From: a virus
Virus record (IMG/VR): IMGVR_UViG_3300025327_000613
Location: 1 to 21,559 of that record
Length of the DNA: 21,559 nt
Reading direction: 5' to 3' (one strand)
Shown: positions 6,578-14,298 of the stretch, in pieces
Numbering within the stretch: position 1 is the first letter of the stretch
Layout of the letters: each line of letters starts with the position of its first letter
Position numbers and translations under genes: made by a program
The notes under the pieces: generated by a model
Databases searched by the model: none
What the model was told of the DNA's origin: nothing
What the model saw: only the letters and a program-made list of their open reading frames with translations

Positions 6578-8004
6578 GGGTACCCTCTCCACGCCTCAGC
6601 AGCTCGCATGATCTCGATTACATCGGCTGCGGTTTTGGCCGTTTCAAGCTGACCCTCAATGGACTTCTTGAGTGTAGCAGGAATGTGTTCCGTAGTAAAA
6701 GCCCGAAGTGCTTGGCCGCGTTTCATTCGGTTGATAGCAAAGCGTTCCCACTGGCGCATCTCTTCCCCCATCCCATCTTCACGGCCATTCTGCCGAGGTC
6801 CGGGCCGGGGCTGCTGGGCGAACACCGGGAACTCTCGTTGAGGCTTTTCCTTGGCGGGCTTAACCTCTAACTCTTCCGCCGCCGCCCCTGGATCCTCAAT
6901 TCCCTCCCTGACCAAAGTAGCATGTCTCTCGGCCTCAATCTGCTGGTCCTCCGCCATGACTTCCAGCTTATCCCAGCGCCACTTGAATCTCAGGCCGGGC
7001 TGGAACTCATCTAAGTATTCCGCTTCGATGACTCCGCTGAGATATTCACCCCGAGGCTTGATCGCATTGATGATCAGGGCTTTCATCTGTTCCCGAGAGG
7101 CGGCAAAGTTGGCGGCCTCCCAGGCTCCCGCAATCGCGGGGGGGACTCGAAACACCGCGCATACATCCCGGCGCACTTCTGCCAGGATCTCGGCCAGTGC
7201 CAGATCCTTGGTAGGATACCCGATGATGTTCGGTTTCATGCCGTGGGTTGTGAAGCCGGCTCGATGCTGATTCTCTTTCTTTCCGAAGGCCCGCTTCCAT
7301 GCAGCCACGATCTTATCTAAGGTGGATTCGTCAATGGATTGATCGGATGAGAACACGATCGGGGGGATCGCATAGTTCTTGAAGAAGGCCGCCGTGTACT
7401 CCGCGGCATTCACTCCAGCGTTTACGGCTGCCATTGCGACAGAAAGTTTAGAAAGTCCCCCCAGATCATTGAAGGGATGGTATTCCCGGAAATACATCAC
7501 GTCCTCCCGCGGGAATGTCCGCTCCGCGGAAGCTCTGCCAGGAAGTCTCTGAGTAAATCCCTTGATGCCCCCGCTATCCGCTTCCAGTTTGATGGTCGAG
7601 GGATTGAGCCTCATCAGGCCCTTGATCCTCTGAGTAGCTTGTCCTCGGGCCTTTAGCCAGTAGGCGACCCCGAAGATGTCCAGATCTGATTCGGTTGCCC
7701 GCATCAGATCGTTCCCATTCATCTCGGGATTGACTTCCTTCAAGGTTTGTACGGCAGGGTGGGTCGTTGGAAGCGGGCTCTTCTCATTGGTCTCGGGCAC
7801 GATTTCCCATTCGACGCCCGCAATCGCATCGGCCCGGATAGTGATGCAGGCATAAGCCCACACCGAGGCTTGATAGGCTTTGATGAGATCGGTCGTTGAG
7901 ACCCCCTCGCCCCGCTCCCAAACCTTATCCGCCTGCCAGCCTGGAAGGGTGACGATGGCTTTGAAGTCCTGCCCGTTGATCTTCCCGAGATTGATTATGC
8001 CCAT
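6574..8004 (-). CDS. Phage portal protein (HK97-type family)
   Basis: Forms the dodecameric ring at the capsid vertex through which DNA is packaged. Its 476 residues fit the family. Recognisable blocks are the N-terminal TTDLIKAYQASVWAYACITI helix region, IRADAIAGVEWEI, DIFGVAYWLKARG, LNPSTIKLEAD, DVMYFREYHPFNDLGGLS followed by an Ala-rich helix, and VRRDVCAVFRVPPAIAG, which is typical of HK97-like portals. The C-terminal 90 residues are hydrophilic and Gln/Arg-rich. It overlaps the end of the large terminase by 10 nt and hands over to the protease through a GTGA overlap, so the order TerS-TerL-portal is as in most tailed phages. Confidence 0.95.
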   Translation of the reverse strand: MGIINLGKINGQDFKAIVTLPGWQADKVWERGEGVSTTDLIKAYQASVWAYACITIRADAIAGVEWEIVPETNEKSPLPTTHPAVQTLKEVNPEMNGNDLMRATESDLDIFGVAYWLKARGQATQRIKGLMRLNPSTIKLEADSGGIKGFTQRLPGRASAERTFPREDVMYFREYHPFNDLGGLSKLSVAMAAVNAGVNAAEYTAAFFKNYAIPPIVFSSDQSIDESTLDKIVAAWKRAFGKKENQHRAGFTTHGMKPNIIGYPTKDLALAEILAEVRRDVCAVFRVPPAIAGAWEAANFAASREQMKALIINAIKPRGEYLSGVIEAEYLDEFQPGLRFKWRWDKLEVMAEDQQIEAERHATLVREGIEDPGAAAEELEVKPAKEKPQREFPVFAQQPRPGPRQNGREDGMGEEMRQWERFAINRMKRGQALRAFTTEHIPATLKKSIEGQLETAKTAADVIEIMRAAEAWRGYP

Positions 8005-9212
8005 CGGAAGCTCGGCTCTCCACCAAGCATGAGTTCAGTCAATACCCAGACCATTGCGTCTACCCGGTTAGGAGACCAGTCGGATTCGCCGGGCACCCAG
8101 TTGCACATTTCGTCTTCCAGCTCGGCCTGCTCACCAACATGATGAATGCGGCCTTTCTCATAGAGTGCCGCGATTGGTTCAGCGCGGACCATCTTTCCTC
8201 TCGAAGCCCGCACAGAAGTATAGGCTACACCCGAACCGTCAGATACGTTGCGGATAACGTTCTCCACCATGTCTCCGCCATGATTCACTTCCCCAATGAT
8301 ACGGTCAGCCTTGTTCTTATGATAAGCCGAGACGACCGCACTTCCCCATACGGCCGGCTTGACTCCCGGAGCGGGGGTCGCATCCTCCAGAATGTAGGCA
8401 TGATATTCGTCCCCGATCTTCGCTTTCCCAGCCACGATGATTCCAGTCTGCCCGGTCGATGATTGGGGATCCACACCGACTGCGATCCGAATGAGCTCAG
8501 GATGCTTGTTCACCCGGTCGATGAGGTCACGATTCCACAATGCCCGTGGATCATCATCAACTTCAGCCGCCAGGATCTCGGCCTTGTAAGCCAGCTCGGT
8601 CATGTCGGTTGAGATCTCGGCTAGGGCCTCTCGACTGAGATAGGGATTCTCCAGGCTGGAGAACAAGAACGATTCCCATCTCCCGGTCGTGTCTTCAGAA
8701 GCCCGCTTGTAGAGTTCCTTGGAATGATTCTTGCCCCGCTTTTGGGTGAAGATGAAGACGGCATCGCCATCGTTGTCCAGGAGCATCGGGGCTCCGACCT
8801 CGTTCCAAGTATCCTCGCTCATCAATTGGAACTCATCGAGAATCAGCAGATCGGCATAGTCCCCCCGGAGGGTATCCGCATTCCAGGCCGTCTTTCCTCG
8901 AATGCGCTGCTCAGTGCCTTCTAGCTCAATGGTGTGCTTGGTCTCATTCTTGTTATAGACCCCATGATCGATCGGTTCCTGCAGGGCGATTTTGCATTCA
9001 TGCCAGAAGCGATCGACCTGGTCCTGGGTAGGTGTGGCATAAAGAATGCGCCTCCCTTCGAGGAAGGCGCGGATAGCAAGAACGGCGACCCCGGTGGTCT
9101 TTCCGCTCCGGCGGCCGGCACGAATAACCTTACGCTTGGCCGAGGAATCAATGAACTGGCGTTGCCGGTCGTGCGGGCGCCTGAGCGTGACGGTGAGGTC
9201 GAGAGCGGTCAT
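7995..9212 (-). CDS. terL: Terminase large subunit (ATPase/nuclease)
   Basis: Motor that cuts concatemeric DNA and pumps it through the portal. The N-terminal ATPase has Walker A RAGRRSGKTT (31-40) and Walker B LLILDEFQ (122-129, with Asp126-Glu127). An ATPase coupling region of the IFTQKRG type follows. The C-terminal RNase H-fold nuclease shows its acidic residues in order: Asp248 (VGVDPQSS), Glu308 (GEVNHGGD) and Asp385 (PNRVDAMVW). At 405 residues it is slightly short but complete. The start ATG lies 65 nt inside the small terminase gene with AAGGTG about 10 nt upstream. It overlaps the portal start by 10 nt. Confidence 0.96.
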   Translation of the reverse strand: MTALDLTVTLRRPHDRQRQFIDSSAKRKVIRAGRRSGKTTGVAVLAIRAFLEGRRILYATPTQDQVDRFWHECKIALQEPIDHGVYNKNETKHTIELEGTEQRIRGKTAWNADTLRGDYADLLILDEFQLMSEDTWNEVGAPMLLDNDGDAVFIFTQKRGKNHSKELYKRASEDTTGRWESFLFSSLENPYLSREALAEISTDMTELAYKAEILAAEVDDDPRALWNRDLIDRVNKHPELIRIAVGVDPQSSTGQTGIIVAGKAKIGDEYHAYILEDATPAPGVKPAVWGSAVVSAYHKNKADRIIGEVNHGGDMVENVIRNVSDGSGVAYTSVRASRGKMVRAEPIAALYEKGRIHHVGEQAELEDEMCNWVPGESDWSPNRVDAMVWVLTELMLGGEPSFRWA

Positions 9213-9714
9213 TTTGATACGTCACCTTGATGTTGATTTCGCCGGTGTGCTGCACCACTTCGGCCGCCATTCCCCGATGGCGTCCTAAGAGGTCGAGTGC
9301 CTTCTGCGCGTTATAGAGTTCGAGGCTGAGAGTTGTGTATTCGTACTGCTCGCCTTTCTCGGAGTAGCGGACAGTCGAGATAGCCTTGATGCGCTTGATG
9401 AGATGGCCTCGTTCCTTGATGATCTCGGGATCGAAGGCAATCCGGTTTCCGTCAGGGTTCACTACCATGAAGTCGCCGATCGAGGTGGTAGCTTGCTCGG
9501 TGAGACGTGCGAGGATTTCGTCTAGCTTTAGAGAACGCTTCTCGAATTCCTGGTCGATGAGTTTGCTGATGTTAGGTTTTGTCAATAACTGCGAAGCTAC
9601 TTGCCGCGCAGTCTTAGCTGAGAAGCCTGCTCGGATCGCGGCCTTAGTTGCATTGAAGTCTCTGGGGTACTCAAGCACAAACGCCCGCTGTTTGGCGGTA
9701 AGCTGTGGGGGCAC
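9148..9714 (-). CDS. terS: Terminase small subunit (Terminase_2-like)
   Basis: DNA-recognition subunit of the packaging terminase. The N-terminal HTH region has the standard family wording: LTAKQRAFVLEY, then FNATKAAIRAGFSAKTARQV and a Q/N-rich helix (SQLLTKPNISKLIDQEFEKR). This is followed by a central oligomerisation part and a basic C-terminus. At 188 residues it is normal in size. The start is a GTG at 9714 with no SD sequence; instead a -10-like hexamer ends exactly 6 nt upstream, so the message may be leaderless. It overlaps terL by 65 nt. Confidence 0.92.
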   Translation of the reverse strand: MPPQLTAKQRAFVLEYPRDFNATKAAIRAGFSAKTARQVASQLLTKPNISKLIDQEFEKRSLKLDEILARLTEQATTSIGDFMVVNPDGNRIAFDPEIIKERGHLIKRIKAISTVRYSEKGEQYEYTTLSLELYNAQKALDLLGRHRGMAAEVVQHTGEINIKVTYQNDRSRPHRHAQAPARPATPVH

Positions 9715-9749
9715 GCTGCGATAGTAGCACAGATGTGGGGGTAGGTCTA
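9715..9749 (-). promoter_or_regulatory. Candidate leaderless promoter for terS
   Basis: Read leftward, there is a -35-like TAGACC (9749-9744), a 17-nt spacer, and an extended -10 TGC-TACTAT (hexamer 9726-9721) ending 6 nt before the GTG start of terS. A transcript from this site would begin at or next to the start codon. The -35 is a weak match to consensus. Supported mainly by the absence of an SD site and by two other genes in the window with the same 6-nt spacing. Confidence 0.45.
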
Positions 9750-10442
9750 CTGGTATCTCTTACGCGCGATCTCTATTTCCCTCCCCGCTGTCCCATTGGC
9801 ATTGAATCTTACCTCAGCCTGATCGAGCCTCCGAAGATAGATGCCAAGGACTTCTCGAACATGATAGAAGGCCTCATTGTAGGCCGCGAGCCGCAGCCAG
9901 AATTCATAATCTCCTGCGCTCTGGAATGAGCCATCAAAGGGACCGTACTTATCGTGAAGTGATTTCCTCCACATCGGTTGAGGTCCCAGAAAGCAATGCT
10001 TCATCAGCTCTTCCAGTCCACCTTCAGCCCAACGAAAATACCCAGTGCGCCAAGCGTATTCAAAGCCTCCTGAAAGATCCTCAACGATGTCCACGTCTCC
10101 ATAGGCCACGGCTACCTGGGGATGACGATCTAATGTGCTGGCGAGCCTTTCGAGTCCATAGCGGGCCAGCCTATCATCGGCATTGGCGTTCGTCAGGTAC
10201 TCACCCTGCGCGGCGGCCGCCCCGATATTCCAGGCCTCATAGATGGTAATGGTGGGTTCTGCATCAATCAGGAGGTCGCCGGCCAGGGGATTGAGCAGCC
10301 GGTCCGCGATGTCGTATTCCTTGGAATGGATGGGGGCAACGACGATGATCTGAGGCCGCAGGTTCTGATGGATAAGATTCGCAATCCGGCCTTCAAGGTA
10401 GGACTCACAGAAGTAGGCACTGACAATGGCGCTCACTTTCAT
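9747..10442 (-). CDS. Glycosyltransferase family 2 (231 aa)
   Basis: GT-A-fold glycosyltransferase that would move a sugar from a nucleotide donor. Visible features are the N-terminal beta strand and VSAIVSAYFCESYLEGRIAN, a substrate-side GEYLTNANADDR with the metal-binding DxD-like NADD at residues 87-90, FDGSFQSAGDYEFWLRLA (general base region) and a C-terminal helix. It has no membrane anchor, so it is probably cytoplasmic. Its ATG overlaps the stop of the FkbM gene (ATGA), and 32 bases separate its stop from terS. It is the last gene of the five-gene glycan cassette. Acceptor (phage protein, phage DNA or host surface) is unknown. Confidence 0.88.
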   Translation of the reverse strand: MKVSAIVSAYFCESYLEGRIANLIHQNLRPQIIVVAPIHSKEYDIADRLLNPLAGDLLIDAEPTITIYEAWNIGAAAAQGEYLTNANADDRLARYGLERLASTLDRHPQVAVAYGDVDIVEDLSGGFEYAWRTGYFRWAEGGLEELMKHCFLGPQPMWRKSLHDKYGPFDGSFQSAGDYEFWLRLAAYNEAFYHVREVLGIYLRRLDQAEVRFNANGTAGREIEIARKRYQ

Positions 10443-11221
10443 CGGCGGGCAAACAACGTCGAATGTCCAGGCCAGATCGTGCCTAGCTCGTAGGGTTCTA
10501 CTTTCATAGATTCCCTATTTACCCAGTCCAATTTATAGCCACTATCCTTCAATCGTCTGGCTAGATTGTCTTGGACATTTGTCTCGATCTGATTTCCTGC
10601 ATGCGCCTCAATGATCCAGTAAGCCACGTCGCAGGTTTCTAGCCCATCAGAAACCACCGCGTATTCTGCGCCCTCGATGTCAAGTTTTACGACTTCGGCT
10701 TTGGAATCGATGTCCTTGAGTCGGATCGCTTCGACTGGAATGCCCACAGAAACAAGCGCCCCATTGGACTGTCCATTGTAGTGAACGGTACCATTCTCCT
10801 TCCAAAGAACAGCCGCCTTGAGTATCCAGGGCCAATCCTGAAACCCATTGAGGGCGATATTAACTTCGGCGATGTCAAGGTTGGAAGGATGCGGATCAAC
10901 TAGTGAAATCCAATTCGCCTTCTGGCTGAGAAGGATCAGACCATAATGTCCATGGTGACATCCACCGTCCACGATCCGCTTGTTCTTCAGTGGGATGTTA
11001 TCGAGCACCCATTGATACTCTAATAAAGCATAGGGGCGAGGAGGATCGTACCAATCCTTTGCTAATGGAGTCCCAATAAAGAACTCCAAATCATAGATTC
11101 CATGTCGGATGATATAGGGTTCAAACTGTTCCATGCGCCAATGTCCTGAAGCTAGTTGGAATGATCTCTTCGATTCATCGGGCAACCAAGTCACGATATG
11201 CCTCATAGTCCGCGACATCAT
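10439..11221 (-). CDS. FkbM-family SAM-dependent methyltransferase
   Basis: O-methyltransferase-like enzyme, commonly found in glycan or natural-product modification. The SAM-binding glycine loop is IVDGGCHHGHYGL (83-95), the acidic residue at the end of strand 2 is in SLVDPHPSNL (106-115), and the FkbM hallmark is VVKLDIEGAEYAVV (177-190). The downstream AYWIIEAHAGNQ is also family-typical. Starts are uncertain. The ATG at 11221 overlaps the upstream gene by 47 nt, ATG 11206 by 32 nt, and ATG 11134 has AGGA at 9 nt and no overlap. It is part of the glycan cassette and coupled by ATGA to the next glycosyltransferase. Confidence 0.88.
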   Translation of the reverse strand: MMSRTMRHIVTWLPDESKRSFQLASGHWRMEQFEPYIIRHGIYDLEFFIGTPLAKDWYDPPRPYALLEYQWVLDNIPLKNKRIVDGGCHHGHYGLILLSQKANWISLVDPHPSNLDIAEVNIALNGFQDWPWILKAAVLWKENGTVHYNGQSNGALVSVGIPVEAIRLKDIDSKAEVVKLDIEGAEYAVVSDGLETCDVAYWIIEAHAGNQIETNVQDNLARRLKDSGYKLDWVNRESMKVEPYELGTIWPGHSTLFARR

Positions 11222-11801
11222 GATAGGAGTCCATCTGGATGGTGTAGTGCTTGACCTGTTCTAGGGCTAGATTGAGCGCGTCGGTGTGATTCGTGAGATA
11301 AGTCTCGTGCAGGATCTTCATCACAGATTGGGGCCAGCCAAGCACCCCCCAGGCTTTGAGGAGTTGGCCCCGATTCTCTGGATTCTTGTCGTCAATCCGA
11401 CCGTCTCGCCATACTCCATATCGATGCCCTTCAATCGTATCGAAGAGACCGACCATCATGAAATTCAGGTCAGGAGAATCGGGAAAGATGTTTTCGGGAA
11501 AGACCGTATCCGGCATGGCGAAGAAGTAGTAGTCTGCCTCAACCGTCATAGAGCGAATGCCCGAGAGAAGGGTATCGCCGTCCTGGAGCACGAAGTAGAC
11601 ATCGGAGAAACCTTCGAGCTCCTGAGCGTGTTGGGCGATCTTGTCGGGATTACTGATCACGATCACGGCATCCGAGACTGTCCACAGGATGCGCACTGTC
11701 CGATGCAACAGGGACTCTCCCGTGTCCCAAGGAAGCAGTTCTTTGAGAAGTCCTCCGAAGCGTTCGGCCTTTCCTGCAGCCGGGACAATCCCGACGATCA
11801 A
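11175..11801 (-). CDS. Sugar nucleotidyltransferase-like protein (208 aa)
   Basis: NTP_transferase-type GT-A enzyme expected to make an NDP-sugar from NTP and sugar-1-phosphate. The signature loop IVPAAGKAERFGG (5-17) is followed by KELLPW, which places the catalytic Lys, and FFAMPDTVFPENI (93-105) holds the metal-binding Asp. It is shorter than full RmlA enzymes and ends soon after the core, so it may have a restricted activity or work on an unusual donor. The start is TTG at 11801, overlapping the TGA of the upstream glycosyltransferase (TTGA), with GGAGGG 7 nt upstream. It would supply the neighbouring transferases. Confidence 0.82.
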   Translation of the reverse strand: MIVGIVPAAGKAERFGGLLKELLPWDTGESLLHRTVRILWTVSDAVIVISNPDKIAQHAQELEGFSDVYFVLQDGDTLLSGIRSMTVEADYYFFAMPDTVFPENIFPDSPDLNFMMVGLFDTIEGHRYGVWRDGRIDDKNPENRGQLLKAWGVLGWPQSVMKILHETYLTNHTDALNLALEQVKHYTIQMDSYHDVADYEAYRDLVAR

Positions 11802-12418
11802 TTGAAGACCCTCCAGTCCTTCTCATCCCCAATCTGGATTTTGTGCTTGGTCTCAAGATAGAGCTTATTCTTCAGACGGATCTCAGAGTAGCGCGGGACA
11901 GCCCAGCGGGTTTTCCCCCCGTAGTGCAAAACCGGGAGGTTGGATTTCTCAATTTGGAATCCCGCCTGCTGCGCCCGGAGACAGTAATCGGTATCGTCAA
12001 AGCCGCAGACTTCGAACGCCTCATCGAAAGGACCAACTGATTCCCTTACGGATCTTGGAATGGCGAACAGCCAGAGCCCCAGCCAGCGCAGATCTCCGAA
12101 CGTGATGAGCTGATTGCCCCAGAGTGCGTCATGAGTCATCCAGGCTAACGCCTCCTGAATGGAGGCGATCGCCACGATGTCATTATTGAGCACCACAATC
12201 CAATCAGGATCCCCGGCCGCCGCGATCCCCACATTGATCGCCGCGGCATAGCAGACCCGAGCTGGAAGCTGGATCGCATCGGGGTAGGGCGTGTCAGACG
12301 CGTTGTCGATCACGATCAGATCGATGCCCGGATCGAAGGCTTGAATGGATTTAATGGCCGGCTGGGTCCATTCATGCCAGCCGTCGATCCCGACGACGAC
12401 TATCGCCACACTTGCCAT
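11798..12418 (-). CDS. Glycosyltransferase family 2 (206 aa)
   Basis: Rhamnosyl/galactosyl-type GT2 transferase. It has the nucleotide-binding start VAIVVVGIDGWHEW, IDLIVIDNASDT (33-44), the donor/metal motif VVLNNDIVA (75-83; NND in place of DxD), and the acceptor-side block VGPFDEAFEVCGFDDTDYCL followed by RAQQAGF, typical of GT2 enzymes. The length is on the short side but the core is complete. The start ATG has GAGAGG 5 nt upstream and lies 19 nt inside the previous gene. Acts with the other four cassette genes. Confidence 0.88.
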   Translation of the reverse strand: MASVAIVVVGIDGWHEWTQPAIKSIQAFDPGIDLIVIDNASDTPYPDAIQLPARVCYAAAINVGIAAAGDPDWIVVLNNDIVAIASIQEALAWMTHDALWGNQLITFGDLRWLGLWLFAIPRSVRESVGPFDEAFEVCGFDDTDYCLRAQQAGFQIEKSNLPVLHYGGKTRWAVPRYSEIRLKNKLYLETKHKIQIGDEKDWRVFN

Positions 12419-13848
12419 TCTTGCCTCTCAAACACCTCCAGCGCAGAGTTCGGCGTCAAATTGATAATGCGCCGACTATCTGCCTCGAATGCAGTCCGCG
12501 CCATCTGATAGGCCTCAGCCGATCTTACCAAGTCCGGGGCATGCCATTTGTTCCCATCCGAGAAATACCGCGGGTCGAAGTGATTGGGATCCTCGCCCTG
12601 CGCGATCAGCTCTTGATTCGGATTCCCCTCATGAGTATAGCGATGATCTACTCCCACCAGGAGAATGGTTGAGAAGCCCATCCAGTAGGCCAATTGGAGA
12701 GCGACGAAAGAAACGGTATGCCCCTCATAAAGACCTGCTCTTGGATCGGGGAAGAACTGGGGATCGCCCAAAGACCTCACAGGAACCACGGTTGGCTGCT
12801 GGGCTACTGCCAAATTCTGCGCCAAGTAATGCTCAGAGAGAAAGAACCGCCTCACCTTCCCTTTGTAGGCTTGCAGCATCTCGCGTCCGAATTGATCTAA
12901 TACGAGCGGATTGACTGCCGCGTAATAGTAGGGCGTGAAGCCGGCCAGTCGATAGATGCGGTTTGTCCCGAAAGATGGGTACTTCTGCAGAAACTCGAGC
13001 GGGATGTCTTTCAGCGAGGGCCCATTCCCGACGATGAGTCCTGTCTCGCCCTTGTGGATGTCTTTGAGCTCCTGCCATTTCCGCTCGGCATCCTGCATGA
13101 CTGTGGGATCATTCAACCACGGTTCTGGACGTGATGTAGCCAGTTGATCAGGAACCAACTTACCCTGACGAATGAGCCAGGGCTTCTCATCGATCCACAT
13201 CACATCCTGATGAGGCGAGATCAAGCGCATGTCGCAGTAGAGCTTGATGCCGGCCTTCCGACACTTCTGGGAAAAGTCCCAATCCTCTCCGAGGAAAGTA
13301 TCCTCCCCATCCTCATAGATCATTCGGAACCAGGGATAACGAAAGCCCTTGGCTTCCAGTTCAGTAAAAACCTTCCTACGAATGCAGAGCGCGGCGGCGC
13401 CCACGATGTCCGCCTCCATCACCCCGGCAGTCCATTCGATCGGCTGGGCCAGGTCCTCCCCTTTCATCACATAGACCTGGGGATCGAATGGCTCGCCTCG
13501 TCGAAACGCCAACGCCCCGACGATGGGGAGATTATCCTCGATGAGTTTCAAGACCACATCATGGGAATGTAGGTGATCGGTATCGAGCATCGTCAGGGAG
13601 GACTCGGGATGCGTGGTGATCTCCATGAACTTCTTAGCGATCCGGTTTCGGCTTACATCCACCCGGCTATAAGGATGCCGAACCCTTCGAATCCCATGTA
13701 GCACACAGAAGGCGGCCAGATCCTCCCGACCATCCACAACCTCAGAACTGATATGGCGCTCGTTGAGAACTGCAAACCAATGAGTAGGCCCAGACCCTTC
13801 CTGCTTGACTTCAGGTTGGCGGTGCGGCCGACGCTGGCGGCGCCTCAT
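12400..13848 (-). CDS. Two-domain glycosyltransferase: GT-A domain + DUF115/GT42-like domain (482 aa)
   Basis: Fusion of two transferase-like domains. About 22-215 is GT-A-like: SSLTMLDTDHLHSHDVVLKL (83-102, DxD at Asp89/Asp91), DIVGAAALCIRR, and GEDWDFSQKCRKAGIKLYCD (187-206). About 265-482 matches the DUF115 (MptE/Maf-like) and GT42 sialyltransferase pattern: GLIVGNGPSLKDI (270-282), FGTNRIYR (293-300), EGHTVSFVALQLAYWMGFST (375-394), LLVGVDHRYTH (396-406) and INLTPNSALEVF (462-473). DUF115 proteins include motility accessory factors that load pseudaminic/legionaminic-type sugars. The start ATG overlaps the TGA of the upstream RHH regulator, so the cassette appears co-expressed with it. The acceptor and sugar are not known. 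Confidence 0.8.
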   Translation of the reverse strand: MRRRQRRPHRQPEVKQEGSGPTHWFAVLNERHISSEVVDGREDLAAFCVLHGIRRVRHPYSRVDVSRNRIAKKFMEITTHPESSLTMLDTDHLHSHDVVLKLIEDNLPIVGALAFRRGEPFDPQVYVMKGEDLAQPIEWTAGVMEADIVGAAALCIRRKVFTELEAKGFRYPWFRMIYEDGEDTFLGEDWDFSQKCRKAGIKLYCDMRLISPHQDVMWIDEKPWLIRQGKLVPDQLATSRPEPWLNDPTVMQDAERKWQELKDIHKGETGLIVGNGPSLKDIPLEFLQKYPSFGTNRIYRLAGFTPYYYAAVNPLVLDQFGREMLQAYKGKVRRFFLSEHYLAQNLAVAQQPTVVPVRSLGDPQFFPDPRAGLYEGHTVSFVALQLAYWMGFSTILLVGVDHRYTHEGNPNQELIAQGEDPNHFDPRYFSDGNKWHAPDLVRSAEAYQMARTAFEADSRRIINLTPNSALEVFERQEWQVWR

Positions 13849-14006
13849 GCCTTTTCGCGCTTGCGGTATTCCAGCTCGAAATGCGCCTTGCGAATCAGAT
13901 CCCGTAGTACCAGGGACATGCTTTCATTCCGCTGCCTGGATAGTTCGTCAAGTTTCTTACGATCTTCAGAGGATAGCCTTATGTTAAGGCGTTCTTCCTT
14001 GTTCAT
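13845..14006 (-). CDS. Ribbon-helix-helix (CopG/Arc-type) DNA-binding protein (53 aa)
   Basis: Small repressor-like protein, first gene of the leftward operon. It starts MNKEERLNIRLSSEDRKKLD: an N-terminal basic beta strand (RLNIRL), then helix 1 (SEDRKKLDELSRQRN), the S-x-S turn (ESMSLV) and helix 2 (LVLRDLIRKAHFELEY), as in CopG/Arc/MetJ folds. It would bind as dimers with paired strands in the major groove. Its ATG at 14006 has no SD but lies exactly 6 nt beyond a good -10, suggesting a leaderless message; an in-frame GTG at 14012 is an alternative. Its TGA overlaps the ATG of the transferase fusion. An 8-bp inverted repeat over its own start and the opposing promoter is a likely operator. 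Confidence 0.85.
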   Translation of the reverse strand: MNKEERLNIRLSSEDRKKLDELSRQRNESMSLVLRDLIRKAHFELEYRKREKA

Positions 14007-14065
14007 ACGCACATTTTACAGCCTTTGTAGAGCCAGTGCAAGATCAAACACTTGACTTGTGCGTA
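14006..14065. promoter_or_regulatory. 8-bp inverted repeat in the divergent control region (candidate operator)
   Basis: TACGCACA at 14006-14013 is repeated exactly in inverted orientation as TGTGCGTA at 14058-14065. The left copy covers the start codon and edge of the -10 of the RHH gene; the right copy sits in the spacer of the rightward promoter. Such placement would let one protein, most simply the RHH product, shut both promoters. That the RHH protein binds here is inference. Confidence 0.5.
14013..14041 (-). promoter_or_regulatory. Leftward promoter of the RHH/glycan operon
   Basis: Leftward -35 TTGCAC (14041-14036), 17-nt spacer, and -10 TAAAAT (14018-14013). The -10 ends 6 nt before the ATG at 14006, so the predicted start of transcription falls on the start codon. 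A second leftward TATAAT at 14083-14078 has no convincing -35 partner. Placed back to back with the rightward promoter. Confidence 0.6.
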
Positions 14066-14079
14066 CAGTATGGTACTAT
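14052..14079 (+). promoter_or_regulatory. Rightward promoter of the early-type operon
   Basis: TTGACT (14052-14057), 16-nt spacer, and TACTAT (14074-14079) preceded by TGG, giving an extended -10. Transcription would start near 14086 and reach the SD AAAGGAG at 14091-14097 and the GTG at 14104. This is the best sigma70-like promoter in the window. Confidence 0.65.
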
Positions 14080-14103
14080 TATAGGCAAGGAAAGGAGCTT
14101 CCG

Positions 14104-14298
14104 GTGACAGAACAGACGTTCGCCCCAGAGCCGCACCAACAGCTGATCGACGGCTTGAATGCCCTCATGCTGGAGGGCCAGCTCGATAAGGCCGAGGCCC
14201 TGGAGATCATAGCCTACTATAACGAGTTGCATCCACACGATAGTTGGCTGGATGGTTCCGTTCTCTGGCAGCTCCGAAAAGACTTGGGGGCGGCATGA
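14104..14298 (+). CDS. Hypothetical small acidic helical protein (64 aa)
   Basis: First gene of the rightward operon; family not recognised. The GTG start at 14104 has a near-perfect SD (AAAGGAG, 6 nt spacing). A longer frame reaching back to 14059 would start inside the promoter and is rejected. The protein is mostly helical and amphipathic (PHQQLIDGLNALMLEG, QLDKAEALEIIAYYNE), with a Trp-containing C-terminal part (SWLDGSVLWQLRKDLGAA). No membrane segment. Its stop overlaps the next start (ATGA). A first-gene position suggests an early regulator or host-takeover protein, but nothing in the sequence proves it. Confidence 0.7.
   Translation: MTEQTFAPEPHQQLIDGLNALMLEGQLDKAEALEIIAYYNELHPHDSWLDGSVLWQLRKDLGAA

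Noticed and set aside
14059-14103. Upstream extension of the first rightward gene
   Set aside because: The extension begins inside the promoter spacer; the GTG at 14104 has a strong SD.
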